Below, one piece after another: positions 52,199-60,532 of a stretch of DNA of 64,000 nt. Both the position numbers and the translations under genes were made by a program. The first letter of the stretch is position 1; each line of letters opens with the position of its first letter. Origin of the DNA: JANWWM01 sp046292465 (lineage in GTDB: Bacteria > Bacteroidota > Chlorobiia > Chlorobiales > Thermochlorobacteraceae); NCBI GenBank assembly GCA_046292465.1, contig JBKBRB010000003.1:168635-232634 (forward strand), given 5' to 3'. The notes beneath the pieces are model-generated. The model searched no databases. It saw nothing but the letters and a program-made list of their open reading frames with translations, and was not told where the DNA came from.

Positions 52199-52858
52199 TT
52201 ACTTTTGGGCTTCTTTGGCTTCTTTGCCTTCTTTGCCTTTGGCAATGACTTCGGGTTCGGTAGCGGCAGCTGCTTCGGCAGTTGCAGCAGAAAGTTCAGA
52301 TTTCGGCATGAAGAGAGTAACGATAGAGACGTTATCCTCTCCGAGAATTTGGATGTTGCTGTTAGCGAAAAGTCGTCGCGCGTCTGAAATGTGAAGCGAT
52401 TGACCGATGTCGAGTCCGGTAATATCAAATTCCAAATGTTCGGGAATATCGGCGGGCAAGCACTTGATAGCAAGTTTGTGCATCAAAACTTGAACCTTTC
52501 CGCCTTTGATAGCACCTTGGGGTGTGCCTTTGAAAATGACAGGCACTTCAAGTTCGAGTTTCTCATCGGCTTTTAAGCCTTGAAAATCTACGTGAGAGAC
52601 ACTGTCGGTAACCGGATCGAACTGTGTGTCTTTCATAACGGCTTGGCGTTCGGTGCCGTCGGAAAGTTTGAGATTAACGATGTGCGATTCTGTCGTGTAG
52701 ATCAATTTGCGAAGTTGCGTTTCTTTGACGGCGAGCATGACGGGCGTGTCGCCTTTATGATAGAGAACGCCGGGAACAAGCCCTTTTTTACGCAGTTCTT
52801 TCAATTTGCCCTTCGTGCTGGGCGTGCGAAGTTCGGCTTCAAGTGTAATCGTTTGCAT
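52199..52858 (-). CDS. rplY: 50S ribosomal protein L25 (Ctc type)
   Basis: A 219-residue two-domain L25: the N-terminal 5S-rRNA-binding beta barrel (EAELRTPSTKGKLKELRKKGLVPGVLYHKGDTPV) and the TL5-type C-terminal domain, followed by an Ala/Lys/Glu-rich tail of about 30 residues. It is 51 bases downstream of prs, a conserved gene pair in many bacteria, and probably co-transcribed with it. Confidence 0.95.
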   Translation of the reverse strand: MQTITLEAELRTPSTKGKLKELRKKGLVPGVLYHKGDTPVMLAVKETQLRKLIYTTESHIVNLKLSDGTERQAVMKDTQFDPVTDSVSHVDFQGLKADEKLELEVPVIFKGTPQGAIKGGKVQVLMHKLAIKCLPADIPEHLEFDITGLDIGQSLHISDARRLFANSNIQILGEDNVSIVTLFMPKSELSAATAEAAAATEPEVIAKGKEGKEAKEAQK

Positions 52859-52909
52859 TGATGCTGAGTAAGTTGAGTTGAAAAACTGAGTAGAGTTTAT
52901 CTTGTAAAA

Positions 52910-53863
52910 CTACTTGTTTGAAACTTTGGGCTCATCAAAAAGCGAACTGACGGAACTGTCGTCGTAAATGCGCTTAATAGCTTCGGCGAAAAGTTGCGCG
53001 ACTGAAACAATATCCAACTTTGAAGATTGAGCATGGTTTGTTACGACGGTATCCGTTGCGATAACTTTTTCAATGACCGAATCTTCAATGCGTTTAATGG
53101 CGTCTCCTGAAAGAATTGGGTGTGTGCAAGCGGCATAAACTTTCAGCGCGCCGTTTTTGCGCATGGCGTCTGCGGCTTTAACAATCGTGCCTGCGGTGTC
53201 AATCATATCGTCGACGAGCAAGACATTTTTGCCTGAAACATCGCCGATAACATTCATAATTTCGGATTCATTAGGTTTTGGACGGCGTTTATCGGCAATC
53301 ACTAAATCGGTTTCTAATTGCTTGGCGTAACTGCGTGCTAATTTCACGCCACCGACATCGGGCGAGGCGACGACCAAATTTTCTATCTTCAACTGTTTGA
53401 AATGTTGAATCAACACGATTGAAGAGTAAAGATGGTCGACAGGAATATCAAAGAACCCTTGAATTTGCGGCGCGTGTAAATCCATCGTCAAAATGCGGTC
53501 AGCACCCGCAGTCGTAAGCAAGTTTGCCACTAACTTTGCTGTGATTGAAACGCGTGGCTGGTCTTTGCGGTCTTGCCGAGCATAGCCGAAATAAGGAATC
53601 ACAGCCGTAATCCGACTAGCGGAAGCGCGTTTAGCGGCATCAATCATAATCAAAAGTTCCATTAAGTTTTCCGCAGGCGGATTCGTGGATTGAATCAAAA
53701 ATAAATCGCTACCGCGAATCGACTCGTTGAACGAAACGGAAAGTTCGCCGTCGGAAAAATTCTTCAAGTCGGCGCGGCAAATCGGAAGCGATAAGTGCCA
53801 TGCAATCTTTTCTGCCAAAGCACGGTTGCTACGACCTGCAAAAATTTTGATGATTTTCAGCAT
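52910..53863 (-). CDS. prs: Ribose-phosphate pyrophosphokinase
   Basis: A 317-residue enzyme that makes PRPP from ribose-5-phosphate and ATP for nucleotide synthesis. It starts MLKIIKIFAGRSNRALAEKI, then GELSVSFNESIRGSDLFLIQST, PYFGYARQDRKDQPRVSITAKLVANLL, the PRPP-binding loop VLLVDDMIDTAGT and the C-terminal regulatory flag. The ATG at 53863 is the family start; an in-frame ATG at 54067 lies inside lpxD and is rejected. The promoter lies 60 bases upstream and is shared in space with that of lpxD. Confidence 0.98.
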   Translation of the reverse strand: MLKIIKIFAGRSNRALAEKIAWHLSLPICRADLKNFSDGELSVSFNESIRGSDLFLIQSTNPPAENLMELLIMIDAAKRASASRITAVIPYFGYARQDRKDQPRVSITAKLVANLLTTAGADRILTMDLHAPQIQGFFDIPVDHLYSSIVLIQHFKQLKIENLVVASPDVGGVKLARSYAKQLETDLVIADKRRPKPNESEIMNVIGDVSGKNVLLVDDMIDTAGTIVKAADAMRKNGALKVYAACTHPILSGDAIKRIEDSVIEKVIATDTVVTNHAQSSKLDIVSVAQLFAEAIKRIYDDSSVSSLFDEPKVSNK

Positions 53864-53894
53864 TGAAGTTCGCCCCGATGTTCGCGTATATTTA
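53863..53894 (+). promoter_or_regulatory. Promoter of lpxD
   Basis: On the plus strand, TTG (53863-53865) is followed after 21 bases by TATATTTA (53887-53894), one base off TAnnTTTG. The TTG touches the prs start codon, so the promoter overlaps the beginning of the prs coding region. Transcription would begin near 53901, 50 bases before the lpxD ATG. Confidence 0.6.
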
Positions 53895-53909
53895 CCTCGT
53901 TTTTTGAAA

Positions 53910-53928
53910 CGGCTCAAAAAAAGAGCCG
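53910..53928. promoter_or_regulatory. Hairpin between the divergent prs and lpxD promoters
   Basis: CGGCTC (53910-53915) and GAGCCG (53923-53928) form a 6-base-pair stem with an all-A (or all-T) loop of 7 bases. In the prs mRNA it lies at the very 5' end; in the lpxD mRNA it lies just after the start point. No function is known. Confidence 0.5.
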
Positions 53929-53960
53929 CAAATATACAAAAATCGTGTTCATGAAACCAA
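53929..53960 (-). promoter_or_regulatory. Promoter of prs
   Basis: On the minus strand, TTG (53960-53958), 21 bases and TATATTTG (53936-53929): a full match to TTG-N19-21-TAnnTTTG. The TTG lies within the first codons of lpxD. The expected start is near 53922, 60 bases before the prs ATG. Confidence 0.7.
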
Positions 53961-55024
53961 CCATGCGCGTCTCTGAAATTAAATCCTATCTCTCTGAATT
54001 TTTCGCCTCCGTTGAAATCATTGGAAACGCCGACCTTGAAATTCGTCGCGTCGCCAAAATTGAGCACGCATCAGCAGGAGATGTTGCTTTCCTTGCGAAT
54101 CCGAAATATGCAAAATACCTTTCCAACACAAATGCCTCCGCCGTGATTATCTCCAACAAAATTGCCCATAGCGCGCCGAAAGAAAATCAAGCATTCATCG
54201 TAATGGACGACGCCTATACAGGTTTTGTGTTCGTGCTTGAAAAGTTAATGCCGAAGCGAGAGCCGTTAGAGGTAGGAATTCACCCAACAGCGGTTGTGCA
54301 ATCACAAGTGCCTGAAAGTTCGAGCATCGGTGCAAATGTCTTTATCGGAAAAAATTGCAACATCGGTGAGCGCGTTCAAATTTACCCAAATGCTGTAATC
54401 ATGGACGAATGCACGATTGGTGATGAATGCGTGATTTATTCTAACACAACGATTTACAACGGCGCAAAAATCGGAAAGCGCGTCATTATCCATGCAGGCT
54501 GTGTGATTGGTGCAGATGGGTTTGGCTTTGCGCCGCAAAAAGACGGTTCTTACAAAAAAATTCCACAAATCGGAATCGTGGTGATTGAAGATGATGTAGA
54601 AATCGGTGCGAATACTTGCATCGACCGTGCCACGCTCGGCGAAACACGCATTGAGCAAGGTGTTAAACTTGATAACCTCGTTCAAATCGCGCACAATGTT
54701 GTGGTTGGAAAGCATACCGTTATTGCCGCGCAAGCAGGCATTTCAGGAAGCACAAAAATCGGGGCAAATTGCATGATTGCAGGTCAGGCGGGATTTGTCG
54801 GGCATATTGAAATTGGAAGTAAAGTTACGATAGGCGCGCAAGCAGGCGTTACAAAATCGTTCTTAAAAGAAGGTGAATTTGTCAGAGGAACGCCTGCACG
54901 ACCCTTGCGCGAACAACTGCGCCAAGAAGCCTATCAAGCCAAACTCAAAGACCTCTTCGAGCAAGTCAAACAACTTGAAAAAGCCTTGAACGACTTGAAG
55001 CAAAAAAGTGAAACGACTTTGTAA
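53951..55024 (+). CDS. lpxD: UDP-3-O-acylglucosamine N-acyltransferase
   Basis: A 357-residue cytoplasmic enzyme of lipid A synthesis that adds the second 3-hydroxyacyl chain. The uridine-binding N-terminal domain (FLANPKYAKYLSNTNASAVII) is followed by a left-handed beta-helix of hexapeptide repeats, including IGEGVQIYPNAVI-like turns, HAGCVIGADGFGFAPQKDGSYKKIPQIGIV and IDRATLGETRIEQGVKLDNLVQIAHNVVVGKHT with the catalytic histidine. A C-terminal coiled coil ends the protein. The ATG at 53951 is preferred; a GTG at 53945 and an ATG at 53963 are alternatives. It shows that the organism makes lipid A. Confidence 0.96.
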   Translation: MKPTMRVSEIKSYLSEFFASVEIIGNADLEIRRVAKIEHASAGDVAFLANPKYAKYLSNTNASAVIISNKIAHSAPKENQAFIVMDDAYTGFVFVLEKLMPKREPLEVGIHPTAVVQSQVPESSSIGANVFIGKNCNIGERVQIYPNAVIMDECTIGDECVIYSNTTIYNGAKIGKRVIIHAGCVIGADGFGFAPQKDGSYKKIPQIGIVVIEDDVEIGANTCIDRATLGETRIEQGVKLDNLVQIAHNVVVGKHTVIAAQAGISGSTKIGANCMIAGQAGFVGHIEIGSKVTIGAQAGVTKSFLKEGEFVRGTPARPLREQLRQEAYQAKLKDLFEQVKQLEKALNDLKQKSETTL

Positions 55025-55143
55025 AAGATGAACGGCACAAGCCTGAAAAAACTTTTCCGCAAATGAAGCAGGTGAATTATATTCGTCTTAACATTTCAAA
55101 ATGAACAGCAGTATTTGTAGTAACCATTAAGCAAAAAATAACT

Positions 55144-55863
55144 ATGAACGGCGTAACCAATCTTGCGGCAACCGACCGCCGCGCTCAACCCCTGGTGTTG
55201 CACCACGAAGCCCAGCACCAGCACTCGCCCTATCAGGCACATCACTTTACCGACATGGCGCAGCAGTTCGATGCTGCTAAAATGGGCATGTGGCTTTTCC
55301 TTTTGACCGAAATCCTCTTATTCGGCGGGCTATTTTGCGCATATGCGGTTTACAGCACGGAGCATGCGGTGATGTTTCAGAGTGCGCACAAAATGCTTGA
55401 CTGGAAATTAGGCGCACTTAATACTGTTGTGCTCATTACAAGTTCGCTCACGGTGGCGCTCGCGATTCGCAGTATTCAACTCAATCAGCGTAAAGCGGCA
55501 ATTTGGCTCTTAGTTGCAACGATTGCTTGCGCGGCGGTCTTTCTCGTCGTCAAGTATTTTGAGTATTCGCACAAAATCCATTTAGGATTGCTTCCGGGAA
55601 ATTTCTACCATTACGACGGAAGCGAAGGCGTTATCATTGGAAACAATCCGCATATTTATTTCGGCATTTACTTCGCAATGACGGGGCTTCACGGCTTGCA
55701 CGTCGTTATCGGAATGATTGTGCTCGGTTGGGTTTTGCTTCGCTTAATCAAGGGCGAATTTAACAGCGAATACTACACGCCAGTCGAACTCGGCGGCTTG
55801 TATTGGCACCTCGTCGACCTGATTTGGATTTACCTCTTCCCGCTCCTTTACTTGATTGGATAA
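55144..55863 (+). CDS. ctaE: Cytochrome c oxidase subunit III
   Basis: A 239-residue membrane subunit of a haem-copper oxidase. After a His-rich head (HHEAQHQHSPYQAHHF) five helices follow, with KMGMWLFLLTEILLFGGLFCAYAVY, NPHIYFGIYFAMTGLHGLHVVIGMIVL and VELGGLYWHLVDLIWIYLFPLLYLIG, the carboxylate and histidine landmarks of subunit III. It belongs to a caa3/aa3-type oxidase for aerobic growth. Subunits I and II are not in the window. Subunit IV follows after 37 bases. Confidence 0.96.
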   Translation: MNGVTNLAATDRRAQPLVLHHEAQHQHSPYQAHHFTDMAQQFDAAKMGMWLFLLTEILLFGGLFCAYAVYSTEHAVMFQSAHKMLDWKLGALNTVVLITSSLTVALAIRSIQLNQRKAAIWLLVATIACAAVFLVVKYFEYSHKIHLGLLPGNFYHYDGSEGVIIGNNPHIYFGIYFAMTGLHGLHVVIGMIVLGWVLLRLIKGEFNSEYYTPVELGGLYWHLVDLIWIYLFPLLYLIG

Positions 55864-55900
55864 TTTCGGACAATTTTCAAAACCAAAACGAATTAGAAGT

Positions 55901-56329
55901 ATGCAACCGACACACGCACACGCCGCCTCGCATCAAGCAGAACAAAGCCACTCGCATCATCACATTGTTCCGTTTAAGGTCAACATGGCGGTTGGAATAA
56001 CGCTCCTCGTTTTAACAGCCGTTACCGTTTGGGTTGCACAATTTGATTTCGGAGCGATGAACATGATTGTCGCCATGACGGTCGCAACGGTGAAAGCCGG
56101 ATTGGTTGTCGCCTATTTCATGCACTTGCGCTACGACAACCGATTTTTCTTCACGATGCTTCTCGTTTGCCTTATTGCGCTGACGGTTTTCATTGTCTTT
56201 ACGATGATTGACCAGAAGAGCAGAACGTCCATTTACGACTACGAAATGCAGGAAATTCGTAAGAACGCGAAGATGTATGAAAAGAAAGGATTGACTTCTC
56301 CGAAAGACGCACTGCCCGCCAAACACTGA
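55901..56329 (+). CDS. ctaF: Cytochrome c oxidase subunit IV
   Basis: A 142-residue small oxidase subunit with three transmembrane helices (about residues 30-48, 57-76, 86-105). The family motif is TVKAGLVVAYFMHLRYDNRFFF. Its N-terminal 22 residues are unusually His-rich (HAHAASHQAEQSHSHHH), which could bind copper or zinc. The ATG at 55901 is chosen over 55856. It lies downstream of subunit III and is followed by a clear terminator hairpin. Confidence 0.92.
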   Translation: MQPTHAHAASHQAEQSHSHHHIVPFKVNMAVGITLLVLTAVTVWVAQFDFGAMNMIVAMTVATVKAGLVVAYFMHLRYDNRFFFTMLLVCLIALTVFIVFTMIDQKSRTSIYDYEMQEIRKNAKMYEKKGLTSPKDALPAKH

Positions 56330-56350
56330 ATCGTCAACTTGTGGAAAAGG

Positions 56351-56396
56351 AACACGGATTAGACAGATTGAATAGTTATCGGTCTAATCTGTGTTT
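56351..56396 (+). terminator. Terminator after the oxidase genes
   Basis: AACACGGATTAGAC (56351-56364) pairs with GTCTAATCTGTGTT (56382-56395) over 14 base pairs with one wobble, then TCTACCCTTTTT. It lies 22 bases after the stop of subunit IV. Confidence 0.8.
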
Positions 56397-56421
56397 CTAC
56401 CCTTTTTCTATGTCCCCGAAC

Positions 56422-57195
56422 TCAAATCACAACGTGAATGTGTCGTTCTTCAAAGCGTTTGAGCAAGGTTTGCTCGGTCAGGTTTTGTTTCTCTTCGCCT
56501 TGAATATCGCATGCGACTTCGCCCAAGTTCATCATAATCACACGGTTGCCGAAGCGCGTGGCGTAAGACATAGAGTGCGTAACCATCAAGGCGGCAAGGT
56601 GATATTTGGAAATGATTTCTTGGGTAATTGAGAGAACCAGTTCGGCGGAAATGGGGTCTAAGGCGGCAGTGTGTTCATCGAGCAGGAGAATTTCGGGCTT
56701 TTTAAGAGCCGCCATGAGAAGGGTTAGGGCTTGACGCTGTCCGCCCGAGAGAAGCCCAATCGGTGTATCCATACGATTTTCAAGTCCCATGCGCAGTTCG
56801 GCAACGCGCTCGCGCAAAAGTTTTTTTTGAGCGGCGTTCATGGCAATGGTGAGCGATTTTCTTTCGCCGCGCAGGTAGGCAAGTTGAAGGTTTTCAGCAA
56901 CGGTCATGGTCGGCGCAGTGCCACTGAACGGATTTTGGAAAACGCGTCCGATATACTTAGCACGCTTGAAGTCGGGCAGTTTCGTAACATCTTCGTTATT
57001 GATTTTGATGCGTCCTTCGTCCAGCATAAGCGTGCCTGCAATGGCATTGAGCAGGGTGGATTTGCCGCTTCCATTGGTGCCGATAACGGTTACAAAATCG
57101 CCTTTTTCAATCGTGAGCGTTACATTTTTGAGCGCATAGACTTCGTTCGGCGTGCCTTTGGCGAAAGTTTTTGAAGCGTTTTCAATTTTAATCAT
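56422..57195 (-). CDS. ABC transporter ATPase, probably partner of an ABC_sub_bind system
   Basis: A 257-residue ATPase. Walker A is GTNGSGKSTLLNAIAGTL, the signature LLSGGQRQALTLLMAAL, Walker B ILLLDEHTAALDP, with the H-loop in LMVTHSMSYATRFGNRVIMM. The DEHTAALDP Walker B (His after Glu) and the RAKYIGRVFQNPFSGTAPTMTVAENLQLA Q-loop region are characteristic of the ATPases that work with ABC_sub_bind substrate-binding proteins. The binding protein in this window is at 24284-25288, 31 kb away; the permease is missing. Confidence 0.9.
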   Translation of the reverse strand: MIKIENASKTFAKGTPNEVYALKNVTLTIEKGDFVTVIGTNGSGKSTLLNAIAGTLMLDEGRIKINNEDVTKLPDFKRAKYIGRVFQNPFSGTAPTMTVAENLQLAYLRGERKSLTIAMNAAQKKLLRERVAELRMGLENRMDTPIGLLSGGQRQALTLLMAALKKPEILLLDEHTAALDPISAELVLSITQEIISKYHLAALMVTHSMSYATRFGNRVIMMNLGEVACDIQGEEKQNLTEQTLLKRFEERHIHVVI

Positions 57196-57424
57196 TTGTT
57201 TTAAGGCATTTGAGGCACAAATCGTGCTGTTTAAGTCGCATCGAAATTAAAAATTGTTCGGCTTCTTCGTGAGAAGAAAAGGTTTTGTAATGAAATTCAG
57301 AACTGCAATAAATGCGCGTGCCTGAAAAGTGAAGTTCATAGCCAAGTTGAGCGGCGAGCGTCTGCAACGCAATTTCTTTGGACTGCGTTGGCGTTAAGCG
57401 TTGAGCAAATCGGAATTGAGCCAT
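57188..57424 (-). CDS. Small protein with a C-terminal CxxC motif
   Basis: A 78-residue protein, MAQFRFAQRLTPTQSKEIAL at the start and LKQHDLCLKCLKTND at the end, where the CxxC could bind a metal. There is no signal peptide. Its 3' end overlaps the ABC ATPase start by 8 bases, so it is probably translated with it. The ATG at 57424 is preferred over 57433. No family is recognised. Confidence 0.6.
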   Translation of the reverse strand: MAQFRFAQRLTPTQSKEIALQTLAAQLGYELHFSGTRIYCSSEFHYKTFSSHEEAEQFLISMRLKQHDLCLKCLKTND

Positions 57425-57592
57425 GTGCGTCAAAGTTTAATTTGCGATTGACGGCGGGTCGTTTCCTTGTCTTAAATCTAATCCGTCTAACCAATAACAA
57501 GGCTTTCGGCGTTCGCCACGTCAGCATCTGCTCGCCTTCGTATCGCGTTGAAATTGGCGATTGAAGATAGGTAACCGCATGTTTGTGCCGAT

Positions 57593-59056
57593 TCAAGGTT
57601 CAGACGTCCTTTCCGTTGGCGTTGATGCGAAACGCAAGTATTCAGAGTGTGTTTGTTTGAGGCGAAAGAGCTGCTGGCGCAAGTCGCGACGCGAAAGCCC
57701 ATACATTTGAATATAGGCTAAATTAAACATTAAAATCGCAGGGCGAATGGCAGGCGCATTCAGCGTGCGCTTGATAGCGTTCCTGAACGTAAATAAACGC
57801 TCGGTTAAATCACAATAACTCTCGATAAAATCTTCAACGGAAATTTGCTTCGGCTTGCAGAGAAGTTCCTGCCCCCAACTGTATCGGAACGCATAAATAT
57901 CGTCTTTCGGGAACATTAGCCGCCCTTCCGATGCCAAGCGTTCAAAGAGTGCCGTGCCCGGAATTGGACGCAGAATGTTAATGCCGGGAACATCGACGCC
58001 CGTTTCTTCGATGAAATCGTAAAGCAAGCGCGGCGTCTCGAGCGTGTCGCCGTCAAGTCCGTAAATGAAACTACCATAAACGCAAATGCCCGCCGCACGA
58101 ATCGCCTTGATGTTTCGCACCAATGCCGATTCTTTGTTTTGAAACTTGCGATGCAAGTGGTTCGTCGCATTGCTGACGCCCTCAATGCCTAAAAGCAAGC
58201 CCTTACAGCCTGATTTGGCAAAGGCTTCGAGCACTTCGGGTTGCTGTCCGAGCAAGGTCGTGGCTTGTCCAACCCACTCAATTTTGTAGGGAATGAGTTT
58301 GGTAAAGAGTTCGGTCGCGTAGGCGCGGTCGGCGTTGATGGTATCGTCGACAAAGAAAAAGATGCGCTTGTCCTCTTTCAAAAAACGCTCGACTTCCTCG
58401 ACCACGTGCGCAATCGGGCGATGTCGAGAGCGATTGCCGTTCATTACATACACATTGCAAAAGTCGCACCGATACGGACAGCCGCGCGAAGTCTGAATTA
58501 AATTCGTTGTAAAGTAATGCTTGATGTTCAGTGCATGTTTGCGAATCGGACGATAAACGCTAAGGTCGGGAAGTGTGTCGCTTTGATAACGCGATTTAAG
58601 CGTGCCGCGCTTCAAATCCTCGAGCAATTCTTTCCATAAATCTTCGGCTTCGCCAATAACGATGCTATCGGCTTCGCTAACGCACGAATCAGGAAAGAGC
58701 GTTACATGCGGACCGCCAAGCACCACTTTCACGCCACGCTCACGAAACTTGCGCGCCACTTCAAACGCCGTTTTCGCAAGCCCTGTATGCACCGTAATTC
58801 CGACCAAATCCCAATCGCCATCGAGCGGCAAGTCGTCAAAGCGCATATCGCAAATATGTTGCTCAATGCCTTCAACCTCAATCGAACTCAACACCATCAA
58901 CGCCGTTGGCGGCACAGCAAACTGCGCACGCTTGATGATGTTTTGCAAAACGGAATCTTTGAATTTCGTCAGAAGACTAACAGGGGTATCGCCAAAAACG
59001 GAGCGCGGACCGTCGACGCCGCTGGCTGAACGGGTAAATACCAAAAGGACTTTCAT
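57593..59056 (-). CDS. B12-binding-domain radical SAM protein
   Basis: A 487-residue protein with a cobalamin-binding Rossmann domain at residues about 1-150 (VGITVHTGLAKTAFEVARKFRERGVKVVLGGPHVTLFPD) and a radical SAM barrel beginning at NLIQTSRGCPYRCDFCNVYV, whose CxxxCxxC holds the 4Fe-4S cluster. A later NILRPIPGTALFERLASEGRL belongs to the DUF4070-type C-terminal extension. Members of this class methylate unreactive carbons (hopanoid HpnP, bacteriochlorophyll BchQ/BchR) or rearrange rings (BchE). The substrate cannot be assigned here. It lies downstream of the sterol-desaturase-like gene by 63 bases on the same strand. Confidence 0.88.
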   Translation of the reverse strand: MKVLLVFTRSASGVDGPRSVFGDTPVSLLTKFKDSVLQNIIKRAQFAVPPTALMVLSSIEVEGIEQHICDMRFDDLPLDGDWDLVGITVHTGLAKTAFEVARKFRERGVKVVLGGPHVTLFPDSCVSEADSIVIGEAEDLWKELLEDLKRGTLKSRYQSDTLPDLSVYRPIRKHALNIKHYFTTNLIQTSRGCPYRCDFCNVYVMNGNRSRHRPIAHVVEEVERFLKEDKRIFFFVDDTINADRAYATELFTKLIPYKIEWVGQATTLLGQQPEVLEAFAKSGCKGLLLGIEGVSNATNHLHRKFQNKESALVRNIKAIRAAGICVYGSFIYGLDGDTLETPRLLYDFIEETGVDVPGINILRPIPGTALFERLASEGRLMFPKDDIYAFRYSWGQELLCKPKQISVEDFIESYCDLTERLFTFRNAIKRTLNAPAIRPAILMFNLAYIQMYGLSRRDLRQQLFRLKQTHSEYLRFASTPTERTSEP

Positions 59057-59119
59057 TTTTCAATGCAGTTACTTACAACAAAACTCACAATAAACTGCAA
59101 AGAAGATACGAGTTCATCG

Positions 59120-59863
59120 TCAAACTTCACGCACTTCAACGCCTAAACGCAACGCCTTCAAATTTTCGCGCCAAATAAGAGAGCCAAAAAGCCTATCCCA
59201 CACCGAAAACATCGACCCAAAGTTCATGTTCGATTCCGCAGGATTAGCAGAATGATGTAGCCGATGAACATTCGGCGAAGGAAAAAGATAAGCGAGCATG
59301 CGGTCGAGCCATGTGGGCAGGGCAACATTGCTGTGGTGCATCAAAATAATCGGAAACGATAGCAAGTTGTAGAGCAGAATCTCGAACGCCCCCATGCCGA
59401 GCAAGGCAAGCACCGGCAGGCGAAGAATTTCCGAAAGCATAATTTCAATCGGGTGAAAGCGAAAGCCTGTGGTTACGTCCATCTCCGCATCTGCGTGATG
59501 AAATCGATGAAACCGCCACAAGAGCGGCACAGCATGGTTCAAGCGATGCCAAAGGTATGCCCAAAGGTCGAAGCAAACCACAAGCACCCCCGAAATCAAA
59601 AGTTGCTGTTCAATTAATCCGTCAATCAATCCTTTCAACCCTTGCCAATGCGGACGAATGTAACTCAAAACCACAAGCGCGCCCGCCGTCAGGGCTGAAC
59701 TAATCAGCGCGTTGAGCGTTGCCACTGAAACATTGACAAGCGCGTGTTTGTAGCGATGGTGGCGATTCTGAAAAAAGGGCACGACGCTTTCCAATACCCA
59801 CAACACGCCGCACGACACAACCGCCGAGATGAATACAAATTGGCTTAGTTCGCTTTCTGTCAT
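59120..59863 (-). CDS. Sterol desaturase / fatty acid hydroxylase family protein
   Basis: A 247-residue membrane di-iron hydroxylase. Four hydrophobic stretches surround three histidine boxes: HRLNH (HxxxH) near 106, HRFHHAD (HxxHH) near 120 and HRLHHS (HxxHH) near 200, plus a further His in LMHHSN. Family members introduce hydroxyls or double bonds into sterols, fatty acids or carotenoids. The ATG at 59863 is preferred. It is upstream of the radical SAM gene on the same strand, which may hint at a common lipid or pigment pathway. Confidence 0.9.
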   Translation of the reverse strand: MTESELSQFVFISAVVSCGVLWVLESVVPFFQNRHHRYKHALVNVSVATLNALISSALTAGALVVLSYIRPHWQGLKGLIDGLIEQQLLISGVLVVCFDLWAYLWHRLNHAVPLLWRFHRFHHADAEMDVTTGFRFHPIEIMLSEILRLPVLALLGMGAFEILLYNLLSFPIILMHHSNVALPTWLDRMLAYLFPSPNVHRLHHSANPAESNMNFGSMFSVWDRLFGSLIWRENLKALRLGVEVREV

Positions 59864-59945
59864 TGGAAAATGCGTTAATCTTTCTTGCAAAACGATATGA
59901 ACGAAAAACAAAATGCGCACTATATTTCAAAAACGAAACTCAATC

Positions 59946-60521
59946 ATGAGCGCGCAACTGAAACCTTACGCCACAGTGGAACAATACCTTGCCATTGAAC
60001 GTGTCGCACTGCAAAAGAGCGAATACTTCAACGGCGAAATGTTTCTCATGGCAGGCGCAAGTGAGCGGCATAATACGATTGCGTCAAATCTCAATTACGA
60101 ATTAAACCGACATTTTCGCAAGCGCGGTTGCCGTGTGTATGGAAGCGATATGCGCATTTACACGCAAACGACAGGGCTGTTTTCTTACGCCGATGCTGCT
60201 GTGGTGTGTGGCAAGCCTGAATTTTACGACCACGAGCAAGATATTTTGATAAACCCGACGCTGATTGTAGAAGTGCTTTCGCCTGCGACGGAGCAATACG
60301 ATAGGGGAAAGAAGTTTGAGTTATACAAAGGGCTTGTGTCGTTTCAGGATTATGTGTTGGTGGCGCAAGAGAGGGCGTGTGTGGAGCATTGGGAGAAGTT
60401 GGGAGCAGGCGAGTGGCAAAGGCAAGAAGTGATCGGAGTAGAAGGCGTGCTACGCATAGCTCGATACGAGTTAGCCATTCCGATGGCAGAAATTTACCTC
60501 AATGTGGAGTTTCGCAAGTAA
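59946..60521 (+). CDS. Uma2-family protein, copy A
   Basis: A 191-residue Uma2 (PD-(D/E)XK fold) protein. The catalytic segments are FSYADAAVVCGKPEF with Asp, LIVEVLSPATEQYDRGKKFELYKGL with Glu and Lys, as in the family. It is the first of two tandem copies; the second begins 587 bases later. Identity at the DNA level is complete over 59955-60043 and almost complete from 60128 to about 60370, but the stretch 60044-60127 and the last 140 bases differ. No toxin, antitoxin or mobility gene adjoins. The ATG at 59946 is matched by that of copy B. Confidence 0.87.
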   Translation: MSAQLKPYATVEQYLAIERVALQKSEYFNGEMFLMAGASERHNTIASNLNYELNRHFRKRGCRVYGSDMRIYTQTTGLFSYADAAVVCGKPEFYDHEQDILINPTLIVEVLSPATEQYDRGKKFELYKGLVSFQDYVLVAQERACVEHWEKLGAGEWQRQEVIGVEGVLRIARYELAIPMAEIYLNVEFRK

Positions 60522-60532
60522 ATTTGATAACG

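Noticed and set aside
53866..54067. Upstream extension of prs to an in-frame ATG at 54067
   Set aside because: The added residues lie inside lpxD on the other strand and precede the prs promoter; the family begins at MLKIIK.
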